A stretch of 64,000 nucleotides of DNA. Origin: Piper betle (lineage: Eukaryota > Streptophyta > Magnoliopsida > Piperales > Piperaceae). The stretch lies in the NCBI GenBank assembly GCA_033002965.1, contig JAURVB010013272.1:1-64000 (forward strand), read 5' to 3'. The notes below the pieces were generated by a model that was given only the letters and a program-made list of their open reading frames with translations, did no database searches and was not told the DNA's origin. This document shows, in pieces, positions 46,447 through 59,098 of the stretch (its first letter is position 1; each line of letters starts with the position of its first letter). The position numbers were made by a program, and so were the translations under genes.

Positions 46447-49241
46447 TGTAACAACCCGCCTTAGCAAGTCGGGGGTTACCCAAAAATACAAAGGATATAA
46501 AAATAAAAACAGGTGCACATACATCATAAATGACAAATAATTATGCTTGAGGTATAATATAACAAAAATAATTAAACATGAGATTCAAATATCTTTAAAA
46601 AATTATTAACTATAAAAATAAATCAAGCTATATTAAATGTAACATTCAAATAATGACATAAGGTGAACTAACTATGCAAAAGCAAACTCCCACAACCTCA
46701 AATGTTTCCCATAGTCACAATTATAACTAAAATAATATAAATAAGAAATCCAATCGCATTAATCAATTCTTCCAACTTGGATTTGTACGGGAAATACCAA
46801 CCATACCTTTAACTGTCAGTCTGAAGCTACTCACTTGCGGTCACAAAACTACATTAGTGATAAAATCACTAAGTAGTATAATTACAAGAAACAAATTAAT
46901 ATATTTCATATCATTATTTATCAAGTCTTTTAGTGATTATGAGCCTATGTCGAGCTCTAATTATAGCGGGATGGGTGGCCACCCCATCCAACTACAATCC
47001 CATATATGCGCACACGCGCTACCTGGCCGATGGCCTGTACTTATCGATATTTGTCATTGACTCACCTTCTATGTATCACAAGTGCATAATAAGTCGTTTT
47101 GCATCATTGCACTCTGTCACCCCTTTAAGCATGAGGGTTGGTATATTATCTTTCAAATAATTTTAAAGGTACGGCCTCATGTCAGACTGAGTCCATTCCT
47201 TGACCTTGGTTGTGCTAGCCGCATGGTTGTCGAATCTGGGCTCATGCCAACCTAGGCTTCCAAAAAGGAATATACAACCTTTCAAGTAGTTATATAGACC
47301 TGGAAATGTGATGAGGCACCAATAATTACTACACAAGGTCCTAATCTGAATGAGATAATTAAATTATACATAAGTATAATTTTATATGAGGAAAAATGCA
47401 TTCTATGAAATGATTTAATTATATCATGACTTAACAAAATAAAGCATGCTACAATCAAGTATAAAATAAAATGAATCTTCAAATTTACACAAGTATAACG
47501 TTTCTAATGAGAAAATTAATTATTCATGTGACAAAATCAATTAAGTCATGCCTTACCTTTTATATTAATTATTCAAATCACAATTCACTCTTAGCCAACA
47601 ATAAAATAATTAACTTACTAACATGTATTTAATTACTAATAGTAGTGTATTTTCCTTGACGCGTTAATTAATTAACCAAAGAAATCTTATTAAGATTACC
47701 GTCCTAGGGATTAAAGTTACCATTTAAACTTTTAATTAGTATTACTTCTTAACACCAAATTAGCGAGTAACAATTACCTATTATGTTAATATAAACTTAG
47801 GTACACCTATAATAATTTATTAACCTTAGTACTAATTCTGAATATTTATCCGACAATTAATTAAGTTGTTCTATTAAATTATTTTAAATAATTTGTATTA
47901 TCATAATTCAAGGATACTACTAATGAAATTATTTTAAATTACTCATTTGAGAAAGGTTCGAACTTAATTATTTTACCGTATGCTACTAAGATCCAAGATT
48001 TGACGCTTATTATATTATTAAATTTCAATAACCCAATTTTCTACCATAATCGACTAATTGTCAACATAGCAAATATAATAAACTTGTGCTTAAAATTAAT
48101 AATAACTCTATCATGAATGACCTGTTATCAACACTTGCAAAATATTTATTTTAGGCGCGATAAAATATAATTACTTTATCTTATTAACCAATTATAATAT
48201 AATATTATTTACACTTAATTAATTTATTAGCGAGATTTAATAGACAATCATACCCATCAGACTACAAATAGATTGAATGTTTTAAGTAACCCATATTACA
48301 AACCTTAATTTACCAATTATTAAAAAAATCAACTTTACCTATTTCGTGCTTAGTTTTCAAGTCTTGAATATAGTTTAATACTAATTACATAATAACTGAT
48401 GTGTTATTAACTAGTATTACATTGATGATAAAGGTTAAAATTTTACTTCATTAATCACTTATAACTACTCATATTTACTTATAAACTTATAATGCATGAA
48501 TCAATTATAAACAATTAATCAATATAATAATATCAAACTACCCATGGATTAATAAGGTTTGTTTAACCTAACTATGATTATTTGTAGACATAAATTGATT
48601 ATTAATTTAATCACCATGGCCACAAAGTGTGAGGAGCACTGATCATGCAACCCATATAACATCAAGCAATTGTAAACAAGGTAAAGAAAAATCTTTTTAA
48701 AGAATAAAGGATCAAGCATACAAGCAGTACCAAACAATAACTATACTTCTATGTGAGTAGGATCAACAAAAAAATAGTTTGTCATGGCTGAATAAAGAAG
48801 AACCAAATCAGGAATAGCGAACAAACCAAAACCAGGACCCCCACACAATCGACATGAACCCTATGCACCAAAAGGATGAATAACCACAAATAAAAAGAAA
48901 AACAATAGATGTGTGCATGACAAAAAGAAAGAGAAGGGGAGAGACAGGTACCAGCAAATGAAAAAAAAATAGAAGAGTATGTCGTCCAAGAGGGAGAGAA
49001 GAGAAGAAGGAACGATGACAGTTTTTTTTAATATATAGAAAGGAACTACCTCCGGATGTTTTCTACCAAAATCTCAACTCACCCCTGATCCTTAGCCAAC
49101 TACTAGACTCAGTCAAAATAGGTTAAGACTCTCCTATCCACCTAAGCCTAGCCATTATGATTGATACAATCATGACGGCTAGCCCGTCTTACTCAACCAT
49201 AAATAAATAAATAAAAATCATTAAAATACTCGGATTTTACA
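46447..49241. mobile_element. Probable solo LTR of a second family (2795 bp)
   Basis: Begins TGTAACAACCCGCC and ends CGGATTTTACA, i.e. TG...CA with TGTAA/TTACA-like tips. Flanks are ACTAA (46442-46446) and ACTAC (49242-49246), a 4-of-5 match that would fit an aged duplication. The interior (e.g. CATGGTTGTCGAATCTGGG at 47222 and the paired GGTGGCCACCCCATCC block at 46974) is unlike subfamilies A and B, apart from the general layout. It is AT-rich, with no retroelement proteins. The orientation is probably minus, because the TGTAACA-type tip is the 3' end in the related family. Confidence 0.6.
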
Positions 49242-49439
49242 ACTACTTGTTTACTTCTATCTCAATTAATGAAACACAATTAGAAGAAGCTTGAATCGTT
49301 TTCTTAGTATGATTATTAAATTGGGTATCGACCCCATTAGCTTTTCCTGTTCAATTCTAATCAAAATATTACCACACACAAACCATTTCATGCAATCAGA
49401 CATTTAAAACATACATCTTTCATCATTCTCAACAATTTA

Positions 49440-51570
49440 TCATTTCACATTTTCATTCAGCTTTGGCAGGTACATGTGTAAAAGTTTCATTGCTACTCCT
49501 CCGCAATCCCGACAATGTTCAATCCTCAAGATTCTCACGTACATAGATAATAGAAAAATGTCAGTAACAAGTATTACTAGTCCAAAAATAACTAATAACA
49601 AATTGGCAAAGAAGAGCTGATTCTCCTATTAAATGAAACATTCTTATACTTCCTCGTAGAATCTATCATAAGGGATCTATTTAGGAGCCGTTGGCCTTGG
49701 CTCATAGTATCTCATTCTATCTCATCTCATTCTTAACAAACTTTAAAACTATCCCTTGCACAAGAAAAGTTAAGTTCTGTTCTTTTAGCCCTCTACATCC
49801 TCCGTATCACTCCTCGCCTTGAATACATAGGTCGAGTACTCTCAAGCATGCACCTTTAGTACCTTTTGAAACCACAAGTCTAGACATGTGCTGCATTGCA
49901 ATACCTATAAACCTCTACATTTCTCCGGGTTTGAAGAACTCAAAGGTGGAGTTGTCCAAATCCCACTCACCAATCCAGAGCCCACTTTCACTAACACACA
50001 CTCGTTCGCGTAGCACGGTTTTTGATTTTCCCTTGTCTCACATCTCACTTAAAACTTGAGAAAACTACATGTACATAGGCCTGGGTAGGGATTGTAATAT
50101 GATAGGCCCGAAAGCATCATGATCTAGATCTGAATCTGAATTAAAAAATAAACTTAAGGGATCTCATCCTTAAGGGTTATTAATCTAGAAATTCGTCTGA
50201 ATAAATGGCCCACATGGAGTGCGATACAATAAATCCACCACTCGACACTTACGCTTACCTGTTAAAATAAATCATGATAGAGTAAAGGAATCAAACCAGA
50301 AGCGAGTCCAAAACATATCTGGTAGAAGTTTCAATCATGTTTATGCGCCTAGGCAGCGAGCTCTTACTCTGTACCTATACATCAAAACTAAAACCTAACA
50401 CCCACCATGATGCATTCACACATCCTATAGCACACGAACATCAAGGCAATTATCCCATCAAATCACACACCTCAATCCATATCTGATTTTCTAGCCTACA
50501 TTACATTTAAGTAACAATACGTGTTTAATTTACTTAATTAATTCCTTAGCATTTATTTTAATACAATTCAATCACACAATTTATTTTCATTTACAATAAA
50601 AATATTTATCATATTAATCACTCAAATCCTAGTATATTGTGCTAATAATTGTCACTTTTAAGTAATTAGGTCATAGCCAATTATACCACGTGTCGTCAAC
50701 AATCGGCAACAACTAAAGTTTGTCAAGCGGTTTGAGACTCAAATTTGGCACTCAGCAGCGTCCGAAGTTCGATCAGGTTCCGCTGGACAAATTCGACAAA
50801 AATCTAGCAAATTTCAGCGAATCTAATTTTCTAGCGGCTTTTCAGTGATTTTTTGGCAACTTTTCCACCAAGACAATCGGGGCTATGGGTCGACACCGAC
50901 TAGATGAGGTCTACCTGATTGTGGTGGTGGTGAGGGCGGCAGCACCGGCGACGATCACAGGCAGCGGCATCGAGTCAGCCAGGGGTCGGTCACTTGTCCA
51001 ATTGGGGGGATGGTCAGCTAGGTTGAGGGGAGGACGTCGGCGGCGAAGCAGCGCGACCAGCAGTGAATCAGGGCCGGGACACGCTGTGCTTGTGCGCGGT
51101 GTCAGGAGTGGGTGGCTACTAAAGGGGGCATTGACTGTGAGAATCAGTGCGGCGTTGGGGGTTAGGGTTGGAAAGGGTTGAGGTTAGGTATGGGGAGCAA
51201 TCTTGTAAATTAAAGTTGACTCAAGTCTGATTCGAGTCAAAAATAATAATTAACTCGTAATAAATTCTAAAAAATCCAAACAAATATGGGAAAATCCTGT
51301 AAAATATAATACACACTATAACATCAAAATGATATGTTGTGTAATTAATAACCCACTCATACTGCTTTATAGCACGTCCTAATGTGTTATTTGGCCTAAA
51401 AATAATTCAAAAATTAATTACATAAAAAAAAATAACTACATACGGTCATATACTCTCATAATTCATTTTATCTTCATATACTCGAGTACACTTAACCCAC
51501 GTCGCTCACAGTGCACGACTAGCCTCAAGTCTGCATGCAGGTCATGAAATTGACTCGACTTGAACTTTAA
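49440..51570 (-). mobile_element. Truncated long LTR, subfamily A, minus orientation
   Basis: The reverse complement follows the order of the copies at 18773-21839 and 59104-64000: the TTATTTTTAGGCC and AATAAGGCATTA-like block (about 51380-51410), the GC-rich island (50690-51180), AAGGGATCTCATCCTT near 50157, and the tract around 49800-50000 that matches 20690-20935. Neither terminus is present: the TGTTACA end is lost on the left, and the right side fades near 51540-51570. The 98-codon frame at 50885-51181 lies in the island and is not a gene. Confidence 0.7.
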
Positions 51571-51787
51571 AAATAAAATATTTTCAATCAACATACTTCT
51601 TATAAATGGCATCTACACAAGAAATAAAATTTCTCCCAAATAATTGGAACTATAAAACTCAAGTCATACAACAATTGACTTGAATTTTTAAAATTTAATG
51701 AGTAAATTCAACAAAAATTTTCTATATTTGGGTATTTGACTAGATTCACAATCAATTAAAATCACTCAAAAATTTAAAAAATTTAGT

Positions 51788-51792
51788 TTTCT
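51788..51792. repeat. Target-site duplication (left copy), TTTCT
   Basis: Exact match to 54604-54608, flanking the LTR. Confidence 0.88.
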
Positions 51793-52928
51793 TGTAACAC
51801 CCCGATTTCTGTTCACCTGAGAACCGAATCAGAAATGTTACGATCGAGTCAAGTCATGTTTAAAGTTGTTGGTTGGTAAGACTCGATCAATAAAATGGAT
51901 CAAAACAACTCGCTCATTGTCAAAACACATCAAATTTAAAGAAAAGTAATAAAGAAAATAACTGCGCTGAGCTCAAGTGTATATAGTGTTTATCTATCCT
52001 CCCACCAAAGTTGAGTCAGGATTTGCAAGAGCTCTATATATTATATGAAAACCATTAGTAACGAATGTTACTGGCCCGAAAAATAACTAATACAAACTGG
52101 CAAATGGGTATTCCATTACCCACGAAAACTTGTGAAATTTCAGACTTGCCTCACACTAGGCAATAAACAAACATACTTAAACAAATGCAGGCTCGCATGC
52201 AAGGCTAATATTCATATTCATACATACAGCTTTTACACCGTCACATCCTCCATATTACACCCTCTCATCCTTGTAGTTTTATTAAACATGTATAGAAAAC
52301 ACGATTAGCTGGCTCAACATCGAAGGGATCCGATAAAATGCCGCCGATGTCATCCTACGTCTAAAACATAATTAAACTCTCACGCAGGGAGTTAAGCAGA
52401 AAGTGAGAGTCCTACGGACCTGTGGTCCAAGCTCCAAGCATATTTGTACATCTACGGCGAGCTCAGACTCAGAGATCTACATCGAAACCCATTGGTAAGT
52501 AAAATACTAATATCTTTATATGATGTATGCTCATGGTATGTGCTCGTATCATCAATACATCATAATAAAGAAAATAGTGCTAACAAGGGTACAACTAAAC
52601 ACCTGGCATGCAAATCGAGATATAATAATGATAAATAAACAAATAAATACACACAGATAATTAGGTAAATAATAAATACATGAACATAAATAATACTCTA
52701 ATCAAAATAATAATAATATAATTATATTATATAAATATATGACTAAACACGAATAAATATCATATATACTCGTGTTAGTAAACATATAAATAATTAACTA
52801 ATTAAATAATTAATAATTCTATAAATAAATAAATAGTTAATACTCATTAATCATGAATAATAACAATAACATAGGTATACAATACAAGAATATATAATTA
52901 AATACAAATAAATAATAATATACACTTG

Positions 52929-52982
<54 letters not shown>

Positions 52983-54603
52983 ACACACACACATACACAC
53001 ACAATTTAGTAAACATAATAAGACTAATATTAATAAGTAAATATAATATTAATAATAACAAATAATGATGTAAACATTCATCATATACGATAAACATATA
53101 AATAAATAATAATAATAAATAAATAAATAATAAAGAAAAATAATCATAACATCTAAACTTGCTAAATCATGTGAATATGCATCTAAATTAATATATATAG
53201 GTTCTCGAATTACCACAAACCGTGCAAGAACTAACGAAAATGGTCCGAAAATGAGCCGACATGGCCAGAACCAAGCTGAACCAGACCAAATTGAGCTGAA
53301 CTAGATTGAACCAAAAGGGCTAAACCAACCCAGTATGGGTTAACTAAAAAATGGGTTGGGTTGACTAGGCAGACATGAACTAGACTAGTGGACTCGTACA
53401 TGGGCTATTGGGCTGGTGAACAAGATCGGGTAAGCAGATGTGGGCGTGAACATGGACGGCGCTATCACGGATGCAGACGTAGACGGCGCAAACACGAACA
53501 CATGCAAGATTGGGGGCGGTGGTGCCCATCGCTGGAAAATGCTGACGGCGGCACGGTTGGGGTTGTTGCCAGTCTAGATCGGCTGAAGGGAGGACAGGGA
53601 TGTGATGGTAGTGATGACCAGTAAGGTTGGCCATGGGCTGGCCGAAAAACGGCCGAAAAGATGCCAAATTGCAGTTGGCTGCGGCGACGTCGACGGTGGC
53701 AATCGCGACTTCAGCGGTGGTCATGGGTAAAAATGAAGATGTCAACAAGATGAAGTTTTTGGGGTAGTCGGCTTTGCGGGAGGACATTCGCCGGCGCCAA
53801 AAATCGCCCGAAAGGGTAGCAGCAGTGGAGAAAATCAAGAGCAAAAACATTGTCATTGGTGGCGACTGCAGCGACACCGGTGGGGATCATGGCTACGAAC
53901 TGATAACTAGCCGCGAGGTGGTCACGATCGTACCAATCCAGTGACCGGGGCAATGTGGAAACTAGCCGGCGGCGAGCCGAAGCAGTGGCGGCGCTAAAGG
54001 GTGAAAATTCTGTGGAAATATAACATGGTGAAGCTGGGGCTGACATGGACGGCTCAGATCTTGCCATGTGGCACAATCTCAATGTCCGACAACTCTTGGT
54101 CTAGTAAGATCCACCTATGAGTATATACAATATACATATGGACGAAAAGCTCGGATCAAGACTGTCCAAAGTCGAAACTTACTGGAGTCCTAAAAGTGAC
54201 TATATAAGCGGGAATCGGGGCAAGAAGGTTAAATGGGCCTCAAACCCCGAACTAAATCAAGGTGGGCACACAGGGGCACAATTAAGTGATTTGAAATTCC
54301 TATACTGCATGCAAATGAAATACCCAAAAATCTCAAACGAATGCTAAACGCTGCAACAACCTAGATCTAGGCCCAAAATCCTGACTAACTCATAAAAAAT
54401 CATATGTATACCTAGTGTATGTATTGATAAGTCATGCTCTACTGTATCATACCTCCATAATATGCTCATATGGCCATCTGAGCCTCAAACTCATATTTTT
54501 AAAATTGTTCTCGCTCGATCTCACTCGAACCGATTCGAGACTGGTCCGAACTGGGTATAACTAAAATCAGGTAAACCACCTAAGCCAAAACTAGGGTTTT
54601 ACA
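51793..54603 (-). mobile_element. Complete solo LTR, subfamily B (2811 bp)
   Basis: On the plus strand it starts TGTAACACCCCG and ends AGGGTTTTACA, so in its own orientation it reads TGTAAAACCC ... GGGTGTTACA, the same tips as the element at 18773-21839. It is flanked by an exact TTTCT duplication. Compared with the nested copy at 60927-63969 it lacks roughly 250 bp near 52260, where ACACCCTCTCATCCTTGTAG joins sequences that are apart in the other copy. This accounts for the shorter length. It contains a (TA)n run (52930-52978) in an AT-rich section, and a GC-rich island (53380-54060) that gives a misleading 165-codon frame. No internal retroelement region. Confidence 0.9.
52930..52978. repeat. 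(TA)n microsatellite, about 24 units
   Basis: Pure AT alternation within the solo LTR. A shorter run sits at the matching place in the nested copy (62364-62392). Confidence 0.95.
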
Positions 54604-54608
54604 TTTCT
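54604..54608. repeat. Target-site duplication (right copy), TTTCT
   Basis: Exact match to 51788-51792. Confidence 0.88.
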
Positions 54609-54721
54609 TCTCCATAAGAAATTCTCCCAAATTTATAAATATTCTCATCAAAATCATACAAAATAAAATAATTTAATCCAACCCATGAAAGAAAATTCCA
54701 CACGATAATCTTGTATTAGAA

Positions 54722-55042
54722 TTGTTGAAAAATTTAATACAGTAGGGGTTGGAATTCACACACACCTGATTAAAGAAGATGAACCAAAAATAATCCACAC
54801 AAATAATTCGTTAGTCTTCGAATCGAAGACACATTGTCACACTTTCTTCGATACAAAATTACCACCATTTACATTAAGCATTCTCTGGTAAGTCGCATCC
54901 AAAATAAAATGGATTCTTCTCTTTGAGAGTACAACAAAAAAGACACCACATGATGAAACTAAAATCCATCTTAAAATCAAGTTTTTTTCTCAAAAAACTC
55001 GATAAAAAATCACAAGAGACAAAATGGGGAAGAAAGAGACAT
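54722..55042 (+). repeat. Dispersed repeat R, copy 2
   Basis: Second copy of the repeat at 42432-42782, same orientation, about 12 kb away. In both places the sequence downstream diverges abruptly after the CATCAAACCA / GTCTAACCA word. It lies directly right of the solo LTR at 51793-54603. Confidence 0.75.
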
Positions 55043-56330
55043 CAAACCACGTTAACATTTTATTTTTTTCATTTGAGAACGATAGTTTATAAGGGGAAAA
55101 CGACGAAAGGGTGCGACCCGGCTTAAATCGACGCGACCATCATACGCTAGCGCATGGGCTAGCTCAGGTGCGCTAGTGTCTTTAAAAATCGGACGCTTAT
55201 AGCGCCAGGCGCTTGCTTTATAAACACAAAACTAACACTTATATCCAATCTAAAGGTTTTCATTTTTATTAATCTTTATTTTTAATTTTTATGAATAAGT
55301 ATCATATTTTGGTTTGATCCTTCAAATTAGAATCAATCTCATATGGACCCTAACTGAAAAAAGATTAATAGAATCTTTAATACCTATGAAATTATTATTA
55401 TCTTATAATACGGGGAAAAAACTCATACTTCCTACAAATGATAAAAAGTTATCACAACAATTATTAAATATATATTTGCCTATCAACTCAAACTCGAATG
55501 AGTTTGAGTTTGTCAAACAAAGTCAAAGTTGGGTTTCTGTATGAACAATGTGAGAAACAACAGTGTTTTCGAGTTCTTTCATAAAAAACTTAAAGTTTTT
55601 TTGTTAAAATATGAGCTTCACCATCATACTCTTAATTATATTAGTTAGTTCCAAATTTATAATTTTCCGGAGTCTATCTAATGTTTAACCTATTTTATGA
55701 TTCATATTTCTTCACTACCCCGTCCAAACACAATTTTACCTTATATTATTTTTTCCCGTGAACTAGGAAATCACTAGGGAACCTCGACCTAAGTAACGAT
55801 GCAAACTACTTGACCATTTGAAATAGTCACCACGTAATGAATACGTTGATTCTTTATATTTATGCAGGCCTCGAGTCAAAATGATTGTCACTATTCTTTG
55901 CTGTGAAAAAAACTTAATACTGTTTTATGAAATTTAGAGCAATTACATTATATAAGACAAATTCAAAATAAAAAGAAAAATAAGAAAGGTTTGGCACTTG
56001 CTTACTTTCGATCTAAGTCTAACTTAGGATTTCATTTTTAAAAACTGCATGATTTAATATCAGCTATAAGCTTAAGGTCCTACAGTTTTTTTAAAAAAAA
56101 ACTCTTATAACTTTTATTTACTATGAGAACAAATGAGTATTATGTTACGTATAAGTAATAGTACTTATTAATTTTTTTAATTTGATCACATTTAATAGGT
56201 GCTGAAAAGTTATTTTGTTATAGGATCTAACAACATTATTGAATGTGAGACTTGATAGAAGATTTTCTCTATTATCTAATATTATATTATATTATATTTG
56301 GCCTTATCCCAAAATATAAATATCTAATAA

Positions 56331-56380
<50 letters not shown>

Positions 56381-56390
56381 GACATAGACC
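55043..56390. other. AT-rich spacer with long (TA)n run
   Basis: No gene seen. A small GC-rich patch at 55135-55225 holds several CGCTAGCGC and AGCGCCAGGCGCT palindromic words. A (TA)n run of about 23 units lies at 56333-56379. Confidence 0.5.
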
Positions 56391-57072
56391 CTTGTTGGTA
56401 GGGTCGGGCACGCGCCGAGTACGCTCGCAAATTTTTATGACTCGACTCAACTCAACTCAAACTCGATATATTTTAAGCTTGACTCAAACTCAATGTTAAA
56501 AAATTTGACTCGACTTGGCTCAATTATAATCGAGTCAATTTTAAGTTATACCAAACTCGTATAGATGTGACTCAAAAAAACTCGATTTAGTTTAAAACTC
56601 ACGTCGAACCGACTCGAAGTCTAATATAAACCATTATGTTTCTTTTACATTAACAATATATGAATAATATAACATTTAAAATGATAATTTACTATAAAAT
56701 AACTAAGTTAAAACAATGTAACAATTATATATGGCCATCAAGTAAGGAGAATATTATTTATACTCTTACAATAAAAATTAATTAAAAAATATTACACATA
56801 TAAATAAAAAATTAATAAAGTTAGACTGCGATATTTCTGTAATTTCATTAACAAAAATTAGATTTTTAAATATCTTTTATTAATGAGAAAAAAATTGGTC
56901 TTTAAACTTACGATGATGAAACTCAAATAGAATCGATGATAGGCTGGAACTCGAACAAGCTCGACTTAAAACTCGAACAAAAGTAACTTGACTCAAACTT
57001 GATTTATTTATTAATGCACTGGGTATAAGTTGGGCAAAACTTGACTTGACTGGCTCATGCCTAGCCCAACTT
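56391..57072. mobile_element. Possible decayed hAT-like MITE
   Basis: Densely filled with CTCGA, GACTCAA and AACTCG words in both orientations, like the MITE at 45906-46347. The left edge (TCGGGCACGCGCCGAGT) and the reverse complement of the right edge (TAGGCATGAGCCAGT) are similar over about 15 bases. No exact duplication was found, so the call is weak. Confidence 0.35.
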
Positions 57073-57925
57073 CTGGGAATTTGGGCATGTAGAGTAAAAT
57101 AGAAATTAAATATCTACAAGGTTATAATTGAGATGCATATTAATACTATTAATGTATTCATGGATTGTAATCTTACCCTTAGAATATATGAAACATATTG
57201 TTCTCTCAAGATATGTTAAATTGCCAAACACATATACCTAGATTCCCTTATTCTGTAAAGCTGAACACAATTCTCTGATCCTTCTGTTATGTGCTGTATT
57301 AAAGAAGAGGCATCCAATGTATAAGTACACCTTTTATTTAAATGAAAGATTTTATGTGCACATCTTTTAATTGAAACCCTAAAAAATGTGTCTCATAATT
57401 AAGTGCCAAGTAGCACACCCGGTGTTAGCAGGCCACTGGGCCCATGCCCGGTTTGCTAATAGACTTTGTCCATTGATTGACACATGAAAGGGCAAAATTA
57501 AGCTCCCAAAATACTTTGGAGAAAATTATTTAGTAATAGCTTCAGCAGATATATTAATATCAATAACATATAAATCTAATTATCTATTTTTTACTTTTTA
57601 TATAAATAAGATAAAATTGTCCTCGTCATCCGATCTTCCTTATAATCTAACAAGGGTTTATATTAAACTAGTTAACATTGGAGTATCAATTACTGTGGCT
57701 GATATTACTTTTTTCTTAAAATTTATGCATCTTTCTATCATAGTTTTTTATGGTATTATTATTTTTATATTTTATAAAAATATCCTAGGTTACTTTTATT
57801 ATCTTACTTTTTTATTTAAAGTTGGCTATATTGGCATGCGTTATTTCTAGTACTTTCTCCCAATATTGTTCCTTCTGGTCACAATTTCTTGTTCGTAGTT
57901 ATACCTGAAGAACTCATTTAGAAGC
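57073..57925. other. AT-rich spacer, no gene seen
   Basis: The 77-codon frame at 57617-57850 is hydrophobic only because of T-rich codons. Nothing else is supported. Confidence 0.5.
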
Positions 57926-57929
57926 CCTA

Positions 57930-58802
57930 CACGAGTGAGCGGAAAAAAGGTCTTCTACCACTGAAATTTTATGCGAGAAAGGGTGTTTAATACAGAATTT
58001 GTCATCGAAAATTTCCATGACAGAAGCTTTTGCATCTAATTAAGTTTAGTGGCACATAAATTTCCCTAGCCACTGTATGTCACCAAAATTTAGTGATAAA
58101 TTTAAAAAAATAAAAATAAAAAAAGTACAACAACACGCTCACATGGCCCACCCACGTAGGCTAGCAGTGCCTAAGAGGGGAGTGTGGTGGCCGAGGGGGG
58201 AGTGCGGTGGCCGAGGGCATACGGCCAGCCATGAGGGTGCATGTCGGGGCCCGGTGCTTGGGGAGCCGAGATGGCCCAGTGGGGCTGTGGTAGGCAGTGC
58301 GGCCACTGGTTGTCGGGGATCGAACGCAGTGGCAAGTGTGGGGGCCATGGTGTTGAGGGGGGAACTCGTGGGACTAGTAAAAAATTTTGGTGTCGTCGTC
58401 GAAACAAAAAATACAGTGTGAGGGTAATAAATTTGTTTGTCACCAAAACTTGAGTGACAGATTTATAAAAAGAAAACACCATTTTTTCAAAGGAAAAATT
58501 TTGGTGTTATCAATTTTTTACATTGAAAAATGGTGACAGATTTATAAAAAAGCCGGCACCAATATTTTAGTGGGAAAATTTTGGTATCATTGATTTTTTA
58601 CATTAAAAAATTGTGTGAATTCAGTGAACAATTAGTTTGTCGCCGAAATATTCAATTATAGTTATCTGACAAATATTTTAAAAAAAGATGACACCTATAT
58701 TTCAGTGACTTTTCAATGACAAATTTTTTGCCACTGTATTCCAATGATAGTTCAGTGACAAAATTTAGGAAATAGAAAGTCTATTTTATACTAGTGATAG
58801 TG
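57930..58802. mobile_element. CACTA-like non-autonomous element, one clear end
   Basis: Read from the right on the minus strand it begins CACTATCACTAG (58791-58802), a CACTA-type terminus. Subterminal words GTGACA, TTCAGTGAC and CACCAAAATT occur many times in both halves (58070-58100, 58440-58560, 58640-58760), as in En/Spm elements. The centre (58140-58370) is GC-rich. The left terminus is not clear (near 57930-57960), and no 3-bp duplication could be verified. No transposase is encoded. Confidence 0.5.
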
Positions 58803-59098
58803 TAGTTTTATTATTTTCCTACATGAAGGGGCTATAAGTGGTCAACCAATTAACCGTTTTACCAACTGATTTGAATTAAATTTAAATAAAATAGCTAATT
58901 AAGTTTCTGTTCAATTGTTAACTGTTTATTGATGTCAAAAGTGTCAAAGTTGGTAGCTACAAACGATTAGAAAAGCGGTAAACGATAAGCTAACAATTAA
59001 TGGTTGAAAAATAATATTGGTAAATGTTTTTGAGTGTATCGTAACCGCTCCACTTACAGCCCTGCTTACACGTGATGGATCTTGGAAATGCTTTCAAC
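58803..59098. other. AT-rich spacer
   Basis: Short stretch between the CACTA-like element and the next LTR. No feature seen. Confidence 0.5.

Noticed and set aside
53380..54082. Minus-strand frames of 165 and 123 codons
   Set aside because: They lie in the GC-rich island of a solo LTR with exact target duplications. No family resemblance.
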